Shown: one piece after another, positions 31,535 through 41,392 of the stretch
Layout of the letters: each line of letters opens with the position of its first letter
Numbering within the stretch: position 1 is the stretch's first letter
NCBI RefSeq assembly: GCF_029717145.1
Contig: NZ_CP099222.1
Coordinates: 4,092,001 to 4,156,000 of the forward strand
DNA length: 64,000 nt
Source of the DNA: Citrobacter freundii
Lineage (GTDB): Bacteria; Pseudomonadota; Gammaproteobacteria; Enterobacterales; Enterobacteriaceae
Direction: 5' to 3'
Position numbers and translations under genes: made by a program
Notes under the pieces: model-generated
The model's input: the letters and a program-made list of their open reading frames with translations, nothing else
Told to the model about the DNA's origin: nothing
Databases searched by the model: none

Positions 31535-31741
31535 TCAAGCCATCTCAGTTTGCAGACGCAAGACCTGACGGTTAACTTCGGACATAACAGAAAAATGCAG
31601 TTTGTCCTTCACTTTTGGGATAAGAATCTTACCCTTATCAAATTCAAAAGCGCCTACGTCCTTGATATATAACCGTCCACGAAACAGGATCTTCACGTAC
31701 TTCGCCACCTGCAGCGGGTTGTACCGTTGGAAAATTTTCAT
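31535..31741 (-). CDS. ytfK: Stringent-response modulator YtfK (DUF1107)
   Basis: This 68-residue protein starts [30 protein letters not shown] and is nearly identical to E. coli YtfK. It binds the hydrolase SpoT and tips its balance towards (p)ppGpp synthesis during phosphate and fatty-acid starvation. The frame is open to 31807, but the ATG at 31741 follows GGAGACAACA and gives the conserved start, so the 90-residue form is rejected. It faces the paeA terminator and is divergent from ytfJ. Confidence 0.95.
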   Translation of the reverse strand: MKIFQRYNPLQVAKYVKILFRGRLYIKDVGAFEFDKGKILIPKVKDKLHFSVMSEVNRQVLRLQTEMA

Positions 31742-32067
31742 TGTTGTCTCCTGCTGAGCATTACGCCTTTGCGGTACCACAATCGGTCCGACAATCCTCA
31801 GGCGCAAATTTTAATGCCATATGACTATAGACTATCTCTACGTTGTTTCCAGCGTGTATAAGTTTATTTACCTTCAGGTTACAATTATTCAGAATTATCT
31901 TTTCAACGTTTCGCTGTCCTCAGTATAAGCCTTCATTTTTCACAGGATTTGTGCGCTCGTCCGCAAACTGGCATTGCGCTTGCGGGAAAAAGCATCAATC
32001 GCACATATGCTTAAACTCCACACCCAAGTGGTCGGATCACCTGCAAAATAAGAAAGAAGGAAACACC
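31742..32067. other. Divergent control region between ytfK and ytfJ
   Basis: This is 326 bases without a gene. It must hold both promoters. A TATAGT on the minus strand near 31826 could be the ytfK -10. No operator or riboswitch is clear to me; the open frame crossing it is an upstream extension of ytfJ without protein-like features. Confidence 0.5.
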
Positions 32068-32625
32068 ATGACCTTACAAAAACTGCTGGCACTGTCGTGC
32101 CTGTTGCTGCCGATGATGGCCTCTGCCCATAAATTTGAAACCAACCAGCGCGTGCCGCCGGTCGGGATCGCCGATCGCGGCGAACTGATTCTTGATAACG
32201 ATAAGTTTAGCTACAAAAGCTGGAATAGCGCGCAGTTTCCGGGGAAAGTTCGCATTGTGCAACACATCGCCGGACGCACCTCGGCAAAAGAGAAAAACGC
32301 CACATTGATTGAGGCCATCAAAGCGGCGAACTTGCCGCACGACCGCTATCAGACCACCACCATCGTTAACACGGATGATGCCATTCCCGGCTCCGGCATG
32401 TTTGTACGCAGCAGCCTTGAGAGCAACAAGAAGCTTTACCCGTGGTCACAGTTTATTGTCGACAGCAATGGCATCGCGCGTAAAACTTGGCAACTGGACG
32501 AAGAGAGCTCAGCCATCGCGGTCCTCGACAAAGACGGTCGCGTTCAGTGGGCGAAAGACGGGGCGTTAACGCAGGAAGAGGTGCAGCAGGTTATCGCCCT
32601 GCTGCACAAGTTGCTCAGTAAATAG
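32068..32625 (+). CDS. ytfJ: Periplasmic thioredoxin-fold protein YtfJ
   Basis: This 185-residue protein has a signal peptide ([20 protein letters not shown], cleavage at about residue 20) and a TlpA/thioredoxin-like body ([17 protein letters not shown]... [17 protein letters not shown]). No CxxC motif is present, so it is not a classic thiol-disulfide oxidoreductase. The function is unknown in E. coli. The start at 32068 follows AGAAGGAAACACC. Its last 11 bases overlap the end of the convergent cysQ gene. Confidence 0.93.
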   Translation: MTLQKLLALSCLLLPMMASAHKFETNQRVPPVGIADRGELILDNDKFSYKSWNSAQFPGKVRIVQHIAGRTSAKEKNATLIEAIKAANLPHDRYQTTTIVNTDDAIPGSGMFVRSSLESNKKLYPWSQFIVDSNGIARKTWQLDEESSAIAVLDKDGRVQWAKDGALTQEEVQQVIALLHKLLSK

Positions 32626-33355
32626 AGACCCGGAAGCCGGGGTTGAGGAACGATTCACGCGGGGTGTAATCCAGAGGCTTACCCTGCCAGTCGTGAACGT
32701 GCGCTCCGGCTGCCGCGGCAACGGCGTGGCCTGCTGCGGTGTCCCAGACGTTGGTCGGCCCAAAGCGCGGGTACAGCTGCGCCTGCCCTTCTGCCACCAG
32801 GCAGAACTTCAGCGATGAGCCAATCGACGTGGTCTGATGCTCACCGAGCTGTTGCAGATACTCTTTTAGCTCGTTGTCGGCATGTGAACGGCTTATCACC
32901 ACCAGCGGTGGACGCGCATCGCGCACCTGGATTTGTTTGCGCACACCGCACTCTTCTTTCCAGGCTTTACCTTCGGCCGCGCTGTACATCACCTTCATTA
33001 CCGGGGCATATACCACGCCCAGCACCGGTTTGCCTTTCTCGATCAGCGCGATATTAACGGTAAATTCACCGTTACGTTTGATGAACTCCTTGGTGCCATC
33101 CAACGGATCAACCAGCCAGTAACGCTGCCAGTGCTGGCGGATATCCCAGCCCGGCGGGTCCTCTTCTGACAACACCGGAATATCCGGCGTCAGCGCCTGT
33201 AATCCTGCAAGGATCACCGTGTGCGCGGCAATATCCGCCGCCGTGACCGGAGAATCATCCTGCTTGCTGGTGATTTCTATCGGTTTGATTCCATCGTAGA
33301 CCTGCATAATGGCATCGCCCGCGTTCCGTGCAAGCTGGCATACATGTTCTAGCAT
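32615..33355 (-). CDS. cysQ: 3'(2'),5'-bisphosphate nucleotidase CysQ
   Basis: This is a 246-residue inositol-monophosphatase-fold enzyme. It removes the 3' phosphate from PAP/PAPS, protecting sulfate assimilation and RNA turnover from PAP build-up. Metal-site motifs are present: LSEEDPPG (about 64-71), [12 protein letters not shown] (about 81-92) and the C-terminal [15 protein letters not shown]. The start [15 protein letters not shown] at 33355 matches E. coli; four extra residues are possible but unsupported. Convergent overlap with ytfJ. Confidence 0.97.
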   Translation of the reverse strand: MLEHVCQLARNAGDAIMQVYDGIKPIEITSKQDDSPVTAADIAAHTVILAGLQALTPDIPVLSEEDPPGWDIRQHWQRYWLVDPLDGTKEFIKRNGEFTVNIALIEKGKPVLGVVYAPVMKVMYSAAEGKAWKEECGVRKQIQVRDARPPLVVISRSHADNELKEYLQQLGEHQTTSIGSSLKFCLVAEGQAQLYPRFGPTNVWDTAAGHAVAAAAGAHVHDWQGKPLDYTPRESFLNPGFRVSIY

Positions 33356-33544
33356 TCTCCACCTCATTTATAGCAGCGGTGTTAACTCGTTGTTTTACTT
33401 ATACCCGATCGTCAGAGGATCCGCCAACTGTGATAGCGCCTGCGGTTTTAAACGCTCTATTCATGGCATGATTCACACTTCTGTAAGCAATAAGCTGTAT
33501 ATACATTTTCTTTTGTGGCCTGGTTCTAAAAAGGATGCCCTCTG

Positions 33545-35488
33545 ATGATTAAGTTTAGTGCAACGCTTCTGGCCACGCTGATAGCGGCCAGCGTGAATGC
33601 CTCAACCGTCGATCTGCGCATAATGGAAACCACTGATTTGCATAGCAATATGATGGATTTCGATTATTACAAAGATACGCCAACTGAAAAATTCGGCCTG
33701 GTACGTACGGCAAGTCTGATCAATGCCGCCAGAAATGAAGTCAAAAACAGCGTACTGGTCGATAACGGCGATCTGATTCAGGGCAGCCCGCTCGGGGATT
33801 ACATGGCGGCGAAAGGGCTGAAAGCCGGCGAAACGCACCCGGTTTATAAGGCGCTGAATACGCTGGATTACGCGGTCGGCAACCTCGGCAACCATGAATT
33901 TAACTACGGTCTGGACTATCTGCATAAGGCGCTCGCAGGCGCGAAGTTCCCTTACGTTAACGCCAATATCATCGACGTTAAAACCAAAAAACCGCTTTTT
34001 ACCCCCTATTTGATTAAAGACACCGAGGTGGTCGACAAAGAGGGTCACAAGCAGACGCTGAAAATTGGCTACATCGGTTTTGTGCCACCGCAAATCATGA
34101 CCTGGGATAAAGCCAATCTCAGCGGCAAAGTGACAGTGAATGACATCACCGAAACCGCACGTCAATACGTACCGGAAATGCGGGCCAAGGGCGCGGATGT
34201 GGTCGTCGTGGTGGCTCACTCGGGCCTTTCTGCCGACCCGTATCAGGCTATGGCGGAGAACTCGGTTTATTACCTCAGCGAAGTACCGGGTGTTGATGCC
34301 ATCATGTTTGGTCATGCTCACGCCGTGTTCCCGGGGAAAGACTTTGCCAACATCAAAGGCGCAGATATCGCTAAAGGTACCCTGAACGGCGTTCCGGCAG
34401 TAATGCCAGGCATGTGGGGCGATCATCTGGGCGTGGTGGATTTGGTGCTGAATAACGACAGCGGGAAATGGCAGGTCACCCAGGCGAAAGCTGAAGCCCG
34501 CCCGATTTATGATGCGGCGGCAAAAAAATCCCTGGCCGCTGAAGACACGAAAATCGTTGAGATCCTGAAAGCCGACCATGACGCCACGCGCGAATTCGTC
34601 AGCAAACCAATCGGTAAATCGGCCGATAACATGTACAGCTATCTGGCGCTGGTGCAGGACGATCCGACCGTGCAGGTGGTGAACAACGCGCAAAAAGCTT
34701 ACGTTGAACGCTTTATTCAGGGCGATCCGGATCTGGCGAAACTGCCGGTACTTTCCGCCGCCGCACCGTTTAAAGTGGGCGGCCGTAAGAACGATCCGGC
34801 CAGCTTTGTTGAAGTGGAAAAAGGCCAGCTCACCTTCCGCAACGCCGCCGATCTGTACCTCTATCCCAACACGCTGGTAGTGGTAAAAGCCAGCGGTAAA
34901 GAGGTGAAAGAGTGGCTGGAATGTTCCGCAGGACAGTTTAATCAGATTGATATTCACAGCAGCAAACCGCAGTCGCTGATCAACTGGGATGGCTTTCGTA
35001 CCTATAACTTCGACGTGATCGACGGCGTAGACTATCAGATTGATGTGTCACAACCCGCCCGCTACGACGGCGAATGCCAGACGGTCACCCCGCAGGCAGA
35101 GCGTATTAAGCATCTGACCTTTAACGGTAAACCTATCGACCCGGACGCTACCTTCCTGGTAGCAACCAATAACTATCGCGCCTACGGCGGTAAGTTTGCC
35201 GGTACCGGCGACAGCCATATCGCCTTTGCCTCACCGGATGAAAACCGCTCGGTGCTGGCCGCGTGGATAGGGGCCGAGACGAAGCGTGCCGGTGAAATTC
35301 ACCCGGCGGCGGATAATAACTGGCGTCTGGCGCCGATCCACAGCGAGACGAAGCTGGATATTCGTTTTGAAACCTCGCCGTCCGATAAAGCCGCCGCGTT
35401 TATCAAAGAAAAAGGACAGTATCCGCTGCAAAAAGTCGCCACCGACGATATCGGTTTTGCGATTTATCAGCTGGATTTGAGTAAGTAA
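33545..35488 (+). CDS. cpdB: 2',3'-cyclic-nucleotide 2'-phosphodiesterase / 3'-nucleotidase
   Basis: This 647-residue periplasmic enzyme is the same length as E. coli CpdB. Signal peptide ends near residue 19 (AASVNAS). The metallophosphatase motifs appear in order: [32 protein letters not shown] and MFGHAH. The 5'-nucleotidase C-terminal domain follows from about residue 360. It releases nucleosides from 2',3'-cyclic nucleotides for salvage. Divergent from cysQ; REP unit downstream. Confidence 0.97.
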   Translation: MIKFSATLLATLIAASVNASTVDLRIMETTDLHSNMMDFDYYKDTPTEKFGLVRTASLINAARNEVKNSVLVDNGDLIQGSPLGDYMAAKGLKAGETHPVYKALNTLDYAVGNLGNHEFNYGLDYLHKALAGAKFPYVNANIIDVKTKKPLFTPYLIKDTEVVDKEGHKQTLKIGYIGFVPPQIMTWDKANLSGKVTVNDITETARQYVPEMRAKGADVVVVVAHSGLSADPYQAMAENSVYYLSEVPGVDAIMFGHAHAVFPGKDFANIKGADIAKGTLNGVPAVMPGMWGDHLGVVDLVLNNDSGKWQVTQAKAEARPIYDAAAKKSLAAEDTKIVEILKADHDATREFVSKPIGKSADNMYSYLALVQDDPTVQVVNNAQKAYVERFIQGDPDLAKLPVLSAAAPFKVGGRKNDPASFVEVEKGQLTFRNAADLYLYPNTLVVVKASGKEVKEWLECSAGQFNQIDIHSSKPQSLINWDGFRTYNFDVIDGVDYQIDVSQPARYDGECQTVTPQAERIKHLTFNGKPIDPDATFLVATNNYRAYGGKFAGTGDSHIAFASPDENRSVLAAWIGAETKRAGEIHPAADNNWRLAPIHSETKLDIRFETSPSDKAAAFIKEKGQYPLQKVATDDIGFAIYQLDLSK

Positions 35489-35493
35489 TTTTA

Positions 35494-35529
35494 GTGCCGG
35501 ATGCGACGCAATAGCGTCTTATCCGGCAC
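35494..35529. repeat. REP unit between cpdB and ytfH
   Basis: GTGCCGGATGCGACGC and its complement GCGTCTTATCCGGCAC flank AATA, between two convergent genes. Confidence 0.85.
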
Positions 35530-35534
35530 ATCGT

Positions 35535-35915
35535 TCACCCCGGGATCCGCTGCGCCAAAACCTGCGGTAAATTCATTTCGATCCAGTCCGCCAGTGCGGC
35601 AACTTTATCACTCACCTGCTCACCCAACGGCGTCAAACTGTATTCCACGTGCGGCGGTACCACCGGATACGACACCCGGTTGATAAACCCGTCTTGCTCC
35701 AACGCCTGTAAGGATTGCGCCAGCATCTTTTCACTGACACCGCCCATCTTACGGCGCAGATCGCTAAAACGGTGCGTGCCGTCGCGCAGCGCCACCAGAA
35801 TCAATACTCCCCAACGGCTGGTAACGTGTTTTAACACCTCGCGGGAAGGACACTGTTCAGCAAATAAGTTGCCGTCGCGCAGTTGCTGAGAAAGCGTCGA
35901 ATCTGTCATTTTCAT
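35535..35915 (-). CDS. ytfH: HxlR-family regulator YtfH
   Basis: This 126-residue winged-helix protein closely matches E. coli YtfH. It has a conserved N-terminal cysteine (EQCPSREVLKHV, about Cys22) followed by the winged helix (RWGVLILVALRDGTHRFSDLRRKM) and wing (VPPHVEYSLTPLGEQV). HxlR proteins often sense oxidants or electrophiles through that Cys. It is divergent from the quinone reductase gene qorB, with a perfect palindrome between, so it very likely represses qorB and itself. The start uses AAGGTAAGT. Confidence 0.93.
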   Translation of the reverse strand: MKMTDSTLSQQLRDGNLFAEQCPSREVLKHVTSRWGVLILVALRDGTHRFSDLRRKMGGVSEKMLAQSLQALEQDGFINRVSYPVVPPHVEYSLTPLGEQVSDKVAALADWIEMNLPQVLAQRIPG

Positions 35916-35933
35916 ACTTACCTTTTTGTGCGT

Positions 35934-35950
35934 ACTTACTAAAAGTAAGT
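35934..35950. promoter_or_regulatory. Operator palindrome in the ytfH-qorB intergenic region
   Basis: ACTTACTAAAAGTAAGT is a perfect 7-3-7 palindrome centred between the divergent genes. A second ACTTAC half-site lies at 35916-35921, beside the ytfH start. HxlR sites are typically of this GTA-N-TAC type. Confidence 0.7.
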
Positions 35951-35997
35951 TTAGGTGTTAGCGTGAGTCAACACAAGACAAAAACCTGGAGTTCCTC

Positions 35998-36852
35998 ATG
36001 ATTGCGATTACCGGCGCCACTGGCCAACTGGGCCAACACGTTATTGAAAACCTGCTGAAAACCGTTCCCGCCAGCCAGATTGTGGCGATTGTGCGTAACC
36101 CAGCGAAAGCCGCTACCCTCAGCCTGCAGGGTATTACCGTCCGCCAGGCGGATTACACCGACGAAGCCGCCTTTACCACCGCGTTGCAAGGCATCGACAA
36201 ACTGCTGCTGATCTCCTCAAGCGAAGTCGGACAGCGTACCCCACAGCACCGCAACGTGATCAATGCGGCGAAATCTGCACGTGTGAAATTCATCGCCTAC
36301 ACCAGCCTGCTGCATGCCGACACCTCCCCGCTGGGGCTGGCAGATGAACACGTGGCAACCGAGAAGATGCTGGCAGAATCCGGCCTCGATGTCGCGCTGC
36401 TGCGTAACGGCTGGTACAGCGAAAACTATCTCGCCAGCGTCCCCGCAGCCCTCGAGCACGGCGTGTTTATTGGTGCCGCCGGAGACGGCAAAATCGCCGC
36501 CGCCACCCGCGCGGACTACGCTGCTGCCGCCGCGCGCGTCATCAGTGAAGAAGGCCATGCCGGGAAAATCTACGAGCTGGCGGGAGATGAAGGCTGGACG
36601 CTGAGCCAGTTGGCCGCCGAACTGGCTCAACAGAGCGGCAAAAAAGTGGTGTATCAGAACCTTAGCGAGGCCGATTTTGCCGCCGCGCTGAAAGGGTTTG
36701 GCCTGCCTGCCGGACTGGCAGAGATGTTGGCCGACTCTGATATCGGTGCCTCAAAAGGCGGGCTGTTTGACGACAGCCATACGCTGAGCACACTGATTAA
36801 ACGCCCGACCACATCGCTGGCGGAGAGCGTCAGCGGCATCGTAAACTGTTAA
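35998..36852 (+). CDS. qorB: NAD(P)H:quinone oxidoreductase QorB (NmrA-like)
   Basis: This is a 284-residue short-chain-dehydrogenase-type protein. The glycine-rich loop ITGATGQLGQHV (residues 4-15) and RNPAKAAT define the NADPH site, and KFIAYTSLLHADTSPLGLADEH matches E. coli QorB (YtfG). It reduces quinones with NADPH. Under likely control of the divergent YtfH. TGGAGTTCCTC precedes the ATG. Confidence 0.94.
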   Translation: MIAITGATGQLGQHVIENLLKTVPASQIVAIVRNPAKAATLSLQGITVRQADYTDEAAFTTALQGIDKLLLISSSEVGQRTPQHRNVINAAKSARVKFIAYTSLLHADTSPLGLADEHVATEKMLAESGLDVALLRNGWYSENYLASVPAALEHGVFIGAAGDGKIAAATRADYAAAAARVISEEGHAGKIYELAGDEGWTLSQLAAELAQQSGKKVVYQNLSEADFAAALKGFGLPAGLAEMLADSDIGASKGGLFDDSHTLSTLIKRPTTSLAESVSGIVNC

Positions 36853-36926
36853 AATTTGGTTAATTACGGTGGCATCCCCGCGCATCCTCTCTGATAATGA
36901 TAAGACGATGTGTGGGGAGAGATAAC

Positions 36927-37751
36927 GTGCAGGGTGTACCTGAGCAGTTTATTGATGAGAAAGACAGCGCCCGTTTTCGCCATCTGGCGCAGATACCGGG
37001 CGTTGAGCTGTATCATGCGCATATCTCGCGTTACGCGTTTGAGCCTCATACCCACGAAGCGTTTGGCATTGGCGCGATCGAAGCCGGCGCCGAGCGTTTT
37101 CGCTATCGTGGTACCCAGTACGTGGCACCGGCCCATTCCGTCGTGACCATGAATCCCGATGAGCTGCACACCGGCGAGGCTGAAACCGCCGACGGCTGGC
37201 GCTACCGGATGATTTATCTCGACCCCTCTCTTCTGCAAGAGGTCACCGGGATCCGCCACTGGTGGTTCCATGATGTGACGCGCCACGATCCCCACCGTTC
37301 ACGCCAGATCTGTTCGCTGATCCACGGGATGTGGAACACCGAGGATCCGCTGGCACAAAAAGGATTGCTGCTCGATCTGATCGACACCTTCCAGCCACTG
37401 GCTCGTCATGCGCCGGTGTCGCGGGAAGGCGCGCATCGCTTTGATCGCGTGCGCGAATATCTGCATGATAACTACATGCACCCGGTTACGCTCGACGAAC
37501 TGGCTCGCGTGGCTGCGCTCAGCCCCTGGCATTTTCAGCGCCAGTTCAAACTGCACTTTCACGTCACCCCGCATCAGATGCTCATGGCTGTTCGCCTGTG
37601 GCGCGCCAAAGATTTTCTCACGCGCGGTATGCCCGCCGCCGACGTTGCTGCGGCAACCGGCCTGACCGACCAGTCTCACCTCACCCGCGCGTTTACCCAT
37701 CGCTACGGTATTACGCCTGTGCGTTATCAGAAGCAGGTTTATTCGCGCTAA
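36927..37751 (+). CDS. AraC-family transcriptional regulator
   Basis: This 274-residue regulator has an N-terminal cupin-type AraC sensing domain (YHAHISRYAFEPHTHEAFGIGAIEAG). The C-terminal double helix-turn-helix occupies about residues 175-272 (HPVTLDELARVAALSPWHFQRQFK and ADVAAATGLTDQSHLTRAF). A GTG at 36927 with GGGGAG seven bases before it is the best start; the upstream ATG at 36897 has no ribosome-binding site. It precedes ytfF on the same strand by 75 bases. In K-12 no AraC gene lies here as I remember, and AraC proteins of this type often control an adjacent exporter, so YtfF is the likely target. Confidence 0.8.
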   Translation: MQGVPEQFIDEKDSARFRHLAQIPGVELYHAHISRYAFEPHTHEAFGIGAIEAGAERFRYRGTQYVAPAHSVVTMNPDELHTGEAETADGWRYRMIYLDPSLLQEVTGIRHWWFHDVTRHDPHRSRQICSLIHGMWNTEDPLAQKGLLLDLIDTFQPLARHAPVSREGAHRFDRVREYLHDNYMHPVTLDELARVAALSPWHFQRQFKLHFHVTPHQMLMAVRLWRAKDFLTRGMPAADVAAATGLTDQSHLTRAFTHRYGITPVRYQKQVYSR

Positions 37752-37826
37752 TGCGCAATCTCATACAATACAGCGGCATTTTCCCTGCCTACACTCGGCG
37801 CAATGTTCAATGATGTGGATGTCAAA

Positions 37827-38792
37827 ATGATTAGCGGTGTGTTGTACGCCCTGCTGGCGGGGTTGATGTGGGGGCTGATTTTTGTCGGGCCGTTGATCGT
37901 GCCGGAATACCCGGCGGTATTACAGTCGATGGGACGCTACCTGGCGCTGGGGCTGATTGCCCTGCCGCTGGCCTGGCTGGGTCGCGGACGTCTGCGTCAG
38001 CTATCGCGCAAGGACTGGAGAACCGCGCTGGCTCTGACGATGATGGGCAACCTGATTTATTATGTTTGTCTGGCCAGCGCCATTCAGCGCACCGGTGCGC
38101 CGGTCTCGACGATGATCATCGGCACGCTACCGGTAGTGATCCCGGTCTTCGCCAATCTGCTCTATAGCCAGCGTGACGGTAAATTATCCTGGTGGCGTTT
38201 GGCCCCGGCGCTGGTGCTGATCGGCATTGGCCTGCTGTGCGTGAATATTTCTGAGTTGAATCAGGGGTTACCTGATTTTAGCGGCTGGCGCTACGGGTCG
38301 GGTATCGCCCTGGCACTGGTTTCCGTGGTGTGCTGGGCATGGTATGCGCTGCGTAATGCCCGCTGGCTGCGTGAAAACCCCGATAAGCATCCGATGATGT
38401 GGGCCACCGCCCAGGCACTGGTGACGCTGCCCGTTTCTCTGCTCGGTTACATTGCGGCCTGCCTGTGGCTGAACGGGCAAACGCCGGACTTCTCCCTACC
38501 CTTCGGCCCGCGTCCAGGCGTATTTATCGGCCTGATGGTCGCCATTGCGGTGCTGTGTTCGTGGGTGGGGGCATTGTGCTGGAACATCGCCAGCCAAAAG
38601 CTGCCAACGGTGATCCTCGGGCCGTTGATTGTATTCGAGACGCTGGCGGGACTGCTGTATACCTTTATCTTGCGCCATGAAATGCCGTCGGCGCTGACGA
38701 TTAGCGGTATCGCGTTATTGGTTATCGGTGTGGTGGTGGCCGTCAAAGCCAAGCCGGAGAAACCGAGCGTCGTCGTGGTTCCACAATCATAA
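37827..38792 (+). CDS. ytfF: DMT-superfamily permease YtfF
   Basis: This 321-residue EamA-type protein matches E. coli YtfF. It has ten hydrophobic spans in two repeats (MISGVLYALLAGLMWGLIFVG opens the first; the second starts near RYGSGIALALVSVVCWAWYALRNA). The substrate is not known. The start MISGV at 37827 is the E. coli start; an ATG eight codons earlier is possible. A REP pair follows the stop. Confidence 0.9.
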   Translation: MISGVLYALLAGLMWGLIFVGPLIVPEYPAVLQSMGRYLALGLIALPLAWLGRGRLRQLSRKDWRTALALTMMGNLIYYVCLASAIQRTGAPVSTMIIGTLPVVIPVFANLLYSQRDGKLSWWRLAPALVLIGIGLLCVNISELNQGLPDFSGWRYGSGIALALVSVVCWAWYALRNARWLRENPDKHPMMWATAQALVTLPVSLLGYIAACLWLNGQTPDFSLPFGPRPGVFIGLMVAIAVLCSWVGALCWNIASQKLPTVILGPLIVFETLAGLLYTFILRHEMPSALTISGIALLVIGVVVAVKAKPEKPSVVVVPQS

Positions 38793-38794
38793 TG

Positions 38795-38867
38795 TGCCGA
38801 ATGGCGCTGCGCTTATCCGGCCTACGCGATAATAGGCCGGATAAGGCGTTTACGCCGCCATTCGGCG
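38795..38867. repeat. REP pair overlapping the chemoreceptor stop
   Basis: Two facing REP units (GCCGAATGGCGCTGCGC...TTATCCGGC and GCCGGATAAGGCG...CGCCATTCGGC) lie between ytfF and the convergent chemoreceptor gene. The second unit covers the last six codons and stop of the receptor. Confidence 0.9.
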
Positions 38868-40421
38868 CGACACTTTAAATACCGCAACGGTCTGATTCAG
38901 GCGTGCCGCCTGTTCTTCGAGCGCCGCCGCCGCTGACGCGGATTCTTCCACCAGCGAGGCGTTTTGCTGCGTCACGCGATCCATCTCGGCAACGGCCTGA
39001 CCAACCTGATCGATTCCCCGACTCTGTTCATCAGAGGCCGAAGCAATCTCACCCATGATATCGGTCACGCGGGTGACGGCGCTGACGATCTCCGCCATTG
39101 TTTCACCCGCCTCATGCACCAGTGCGGTACCGGCGTTGACCCGATGACCAGAATCATCAATCAGGGCCTTAATCTCTTTAGCCGCCTGCGCGCTGCGCTG
39201 CGCCAGAGTGCGCACTTCTCCTGCTACTACCGCAAAACCACGCCCCTGTTCACCGGCACGTGCGGCTTCTACCGCCGCGTTCAGCGCCAGAATATTGGTC
39301 TGGAAGGCAATACCGTCAATAACAGTGGTAATTTGCGCGATTTTGCTGGAACTGGTGGCAATTTCATCCATGGTACGCACCACGCCATCAACCACCGTGC
39401 CGCCTTTTTGCGCCGTCTGCGAGGCATTTTTTGCCAGGCTAGTCGCCTGTCGTGCATTATCCGCATTCTGTCTCACGGTAGCGGTGAGCTGTTCCATGCT
39501 GGCTGCCGTTTCCTCCAGCGATGCGGCCTGCTGTTCGGTACGCGAGGAGAGATCGTTACTGCCCGCGGCGATTTCACCCGCCCCGGTGTAAATGGTATCG
39601 GCCCCGTCACGCACCACGCTAACCGTGTTCGCCAGCGACTGCTGCATATCGCGGACGTTACGTGCCAGCAGCGCCATTTCATTGCTGCCGTCAGCACTGA
39701 TGCTGTGGGTCAGGTCACCTGCGGCAATATGGCGAATATGTTCCATCACCTCGCGCAGTGGCTTCAACAGTACGCGCTGCATGGCTATCCAGCTAACGAC
39801 AATCACCGTGACCACAATCAGCATGACGGCAGACAGCAACCAGATAATTTTCTGGTAGTCATTCTCGTTATCTTGCACGCCCGCATTTGCCAGCGCGGAT
39901 TGTGCCGCACGCCATTCCTGATACACACCCTGCATTGCCGTCTGCTTTTGTTCAGCATTCTGTTTGAACATCTCTTCCAGTTTGCCTTCCGCCAGCAGCG
40001 CGTTCATTTTGGCAAGCGTGGTCGAATAAATGCCGTACTGCTCTTCCAGTCGATCAGCCAGATGTTCATCCAGACCCGGCGTTTCCGGCAACGCATAGTA
40101 TTTATCGTAATGCTCTTTCGCTTCTGCCAGCAGGCGATTTGCCGTGCTTACCAGCGCTGTTAGCTGCCCGCCGTTCACCTCGCTGGCCATCGTGCCCTGC
40201 AGACGCAGCATGCCCCGGTTGAGCGTGACGCGCGCCTGGTTCAGGCTAATCCACGCATCGGTAAACTCGGCCACGTTCTGGCTGGAAAGCTGAGACACGT
40301 TAAAATTTTGCTTATCGTTGTTGAGTGCGCCAATAAAGACGCCTGCGGAGATGAGCTGCATCGCGCCCAGGGAAAGTAACACGGTGATAAGTAAGGTTAT
40401 CACTTTGATTCGTTTGAACAT
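38850..40421 (-). CDS. Methyl-accepting chemotaxis protein with a REP-derived C-terminus
   Basis: This is a 523-residue transducer. TM1 is at about 8-30 and a periplasmic four-helix ligand domain at about 31-190. TM2 is at about 191-214 and HAMP at about 214-266. The cytoplasmic helical hairpin carries the conserved tip [41 protein letters not shown]. Methylation-type helices ([24 protein letters not shown]) are present. It has no NWETF pentapeptide for CheR/CheB. After AVFKV the protein ends VSRRMAA, encoded by a REP unit. The attractant is unknown; the gene is not at this place in K-12 as I recall. Confidence 0.88.
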   Translation of the reverse strand: MFKRIKVITLLITVLLSLGAMQLISAGVFIGALNNDKQNFNVSQLSSQNVAEFTDAWISLNQARVTLNRGMLRLQGTMASEVNGGQLTALVSTANRLLAEAKEHYDKYYALPETPGLDEHLADRLEEQYGIYSTTLAKMNALLAEGKLEEMFKQNAEQKQTAMQGVYQEWRAAQSALANAGVQDNENDYQKIIWLLSAVMLIVVTVIVVSWIAMQRVLLKPLREVMEHIRHIAAGDLTHSISADGSNEMALLARNVRDMQQSLANTVSVVRDGADTIYTGAGEIAAGSNDLSSRTEQQAASLEETAASMEQLTATVRQNADNARQATSLAKNASQTAQKGGTVVDGVVRTMDEIATSSSKIAQITTVIDGIAFQTNILALNAAVEAARAGEQGRGFAVVAGEVRTLAQRSAQAAKEIKALIDDSGHRVNAGTALVHEAGETMAEIVSAVTRVTDIMGEIASASDEQSRGIDQVGQAVAEMDRVTQQNASLVEESASAAAALEEQAARLNQTVAVFKVSRRMAA

Positions 40422-40617
40422 CTGTTGCCTTTTTATTATGCAGGTATTGTCTGAGGTCTAACTATCGGCAGCCGCGCCCGCTTATTTAATCTTCTGACGC
40501 GGCTTTTTTCGCCGTTTTACGCCTTTTCAATAAGATTCAGCAGGTTAACGGTATAAGAAATTTTCGTGACAGCCATCACAAATCCCACCACCCCGAAAGG
40601 GGTATATCCTTCGCTAT

Positions 40618-40640
40618 AAGTTGCATTTAAAATACATCTT
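40618..40640. promoter_or_regulatory. NsrR operator upstream of ytfE
   Basis: The sequence starts AAGTTGCATTT and ends AAATACATCTT, the two arms of the NsrR site (AAGATGCATTT / AAATGCATCTT type), 27 bases before the ytfE start. E. coli ytfE is the strongest known NsrR target. Confidence 0.8.
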
Positions 40641-40666
40641 ATATTATTGAGAATGAGGTAACGGCT

Positions 40667-41329
40667 ATGTCTTATCGCGATCAACCTTTAGGTGAACTGG
40701 CGCTCTCTATTCCTCGCGCTTCGGCACTGTTTCGTAAGTACGATATGGATTACTGCTGCGGCGGTAAGCAAACGCTGGCACGCGCTGCCGCACGTAAAGA
40801 GCTGGATGTCGAGGCTATCGAAGCCGAACTGGCGAAACTGGCTGAGCAACCGTTGGAAAAAGACTGGCGCAGCGTGGCACTGGCAGAAATTATCGACCAT
40901 ATCGTCGTTCGTTATCATGACCGCCACCGCGAACAGCTGCCGGAACTGATCCTGCAGGCCACCAAAGTTGAACGCGTGCACGCAGACAAGCCAAACGTAC
41001 CACGCGGTCTGGCGAAAAACCTGACCATGCTGCATGACGAGCTGTCCAGCCACATGATGAAAGAAGAGCAGATCCTGTTCCCGATGATCAAACAGGGAAT
41101 GGGTAGCCAGGCGATGGGGCCAATCAGCGTGATGGAAAGCGAGCATGACGACGCCGGTGAGCTGGTCGAAGTGATCAAGCACATCACCCAAAACGTGACG
41201 CCGCCGCCGGAAGCCTGCACCACCTGGAAAGCCATGTATAACGGCATTAACGAACTGATCGACGACCTGATGGAACACATCAGTCTGGAAAACAATGTGT
41301 TGTTCCCGCGTGCCCTCGCTGGTGAATAA
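40667..41329 (+). CDS. ytfE: Iron-sulfur cluster repair di-iron protein YtfE (RIC)
   Basis: This 220-residue protein has an N-terminal ScdA-type domain with the CC pair ([15 protein letters not shown], about residues 25-39). A hemerythrin-like four-helix bundle follows, with iron-binding His and Glu residues ([62 protein letters not shown]). It repairs Fe-S clusters damaged by nitric oxide or oxidants. The NsrR site upstream explains NO induction. Confidence 0.97.
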   Translation: MSYRDQPLGELALSIPRASALFRKYDMDYCCGGKQTLARAAARKELDVEAIEAELAKLAEQPLEKDWRSVALAEIIDHIVVRYHDRHREQLPELILQATKVERVHADKPNVPRGLAKNLTMLHDELSSHMMKEEQILFPMIKQGMGSQAMGPISVMESEHDDAGELVEVIKHITQNVTPPPEACTTWKAMYNGINELIDDLMEHISLENNVLFPRALAGE

Positions 41330-41351
41330 AAAGGGCGCCTGAGAGCGCCCT
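41328..41351 (-). terminator. Terminator for cycA (leftward)
   Basis: AGGGCGC and GCGCCCT form a stem that on the minus strand runs into TTTTT. It begins beside the ytfE stop. Confidence 0.8.
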
Positions 41352-41366
41352 GATTGATGAAGCATT

Positions 41367-41391
41367 AGAGCCGCGTCGCGGCTCTTTTTTT
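41367..41391 (+). terminator. Terminator for ytfE (rightward)
   Basis: AGAGCCGCG and CGCGGCTCT form a stem followed by TTTTTTT on the plus strand, just before the cycA stop. The two convergent genes thus have separate one-way terminators in 65 bases. Confidence 0.9.
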
Positions 41392-41392
41392 A

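Noticed and set aside
33602-34957. Long open frame on the minus strand inside cpdB
   Set aside because: It is an antisense shadow of the well-conserved cpdB gene, with a His- and Phe-rich composition and no recognisable domain.
38964-40163. 399-codon open frame opposite the chemoreceptor gene
   Set aside because: It is an antisense shadow of the regular helical repeats in the receptor gene, with no ribosome-binding site or domain.
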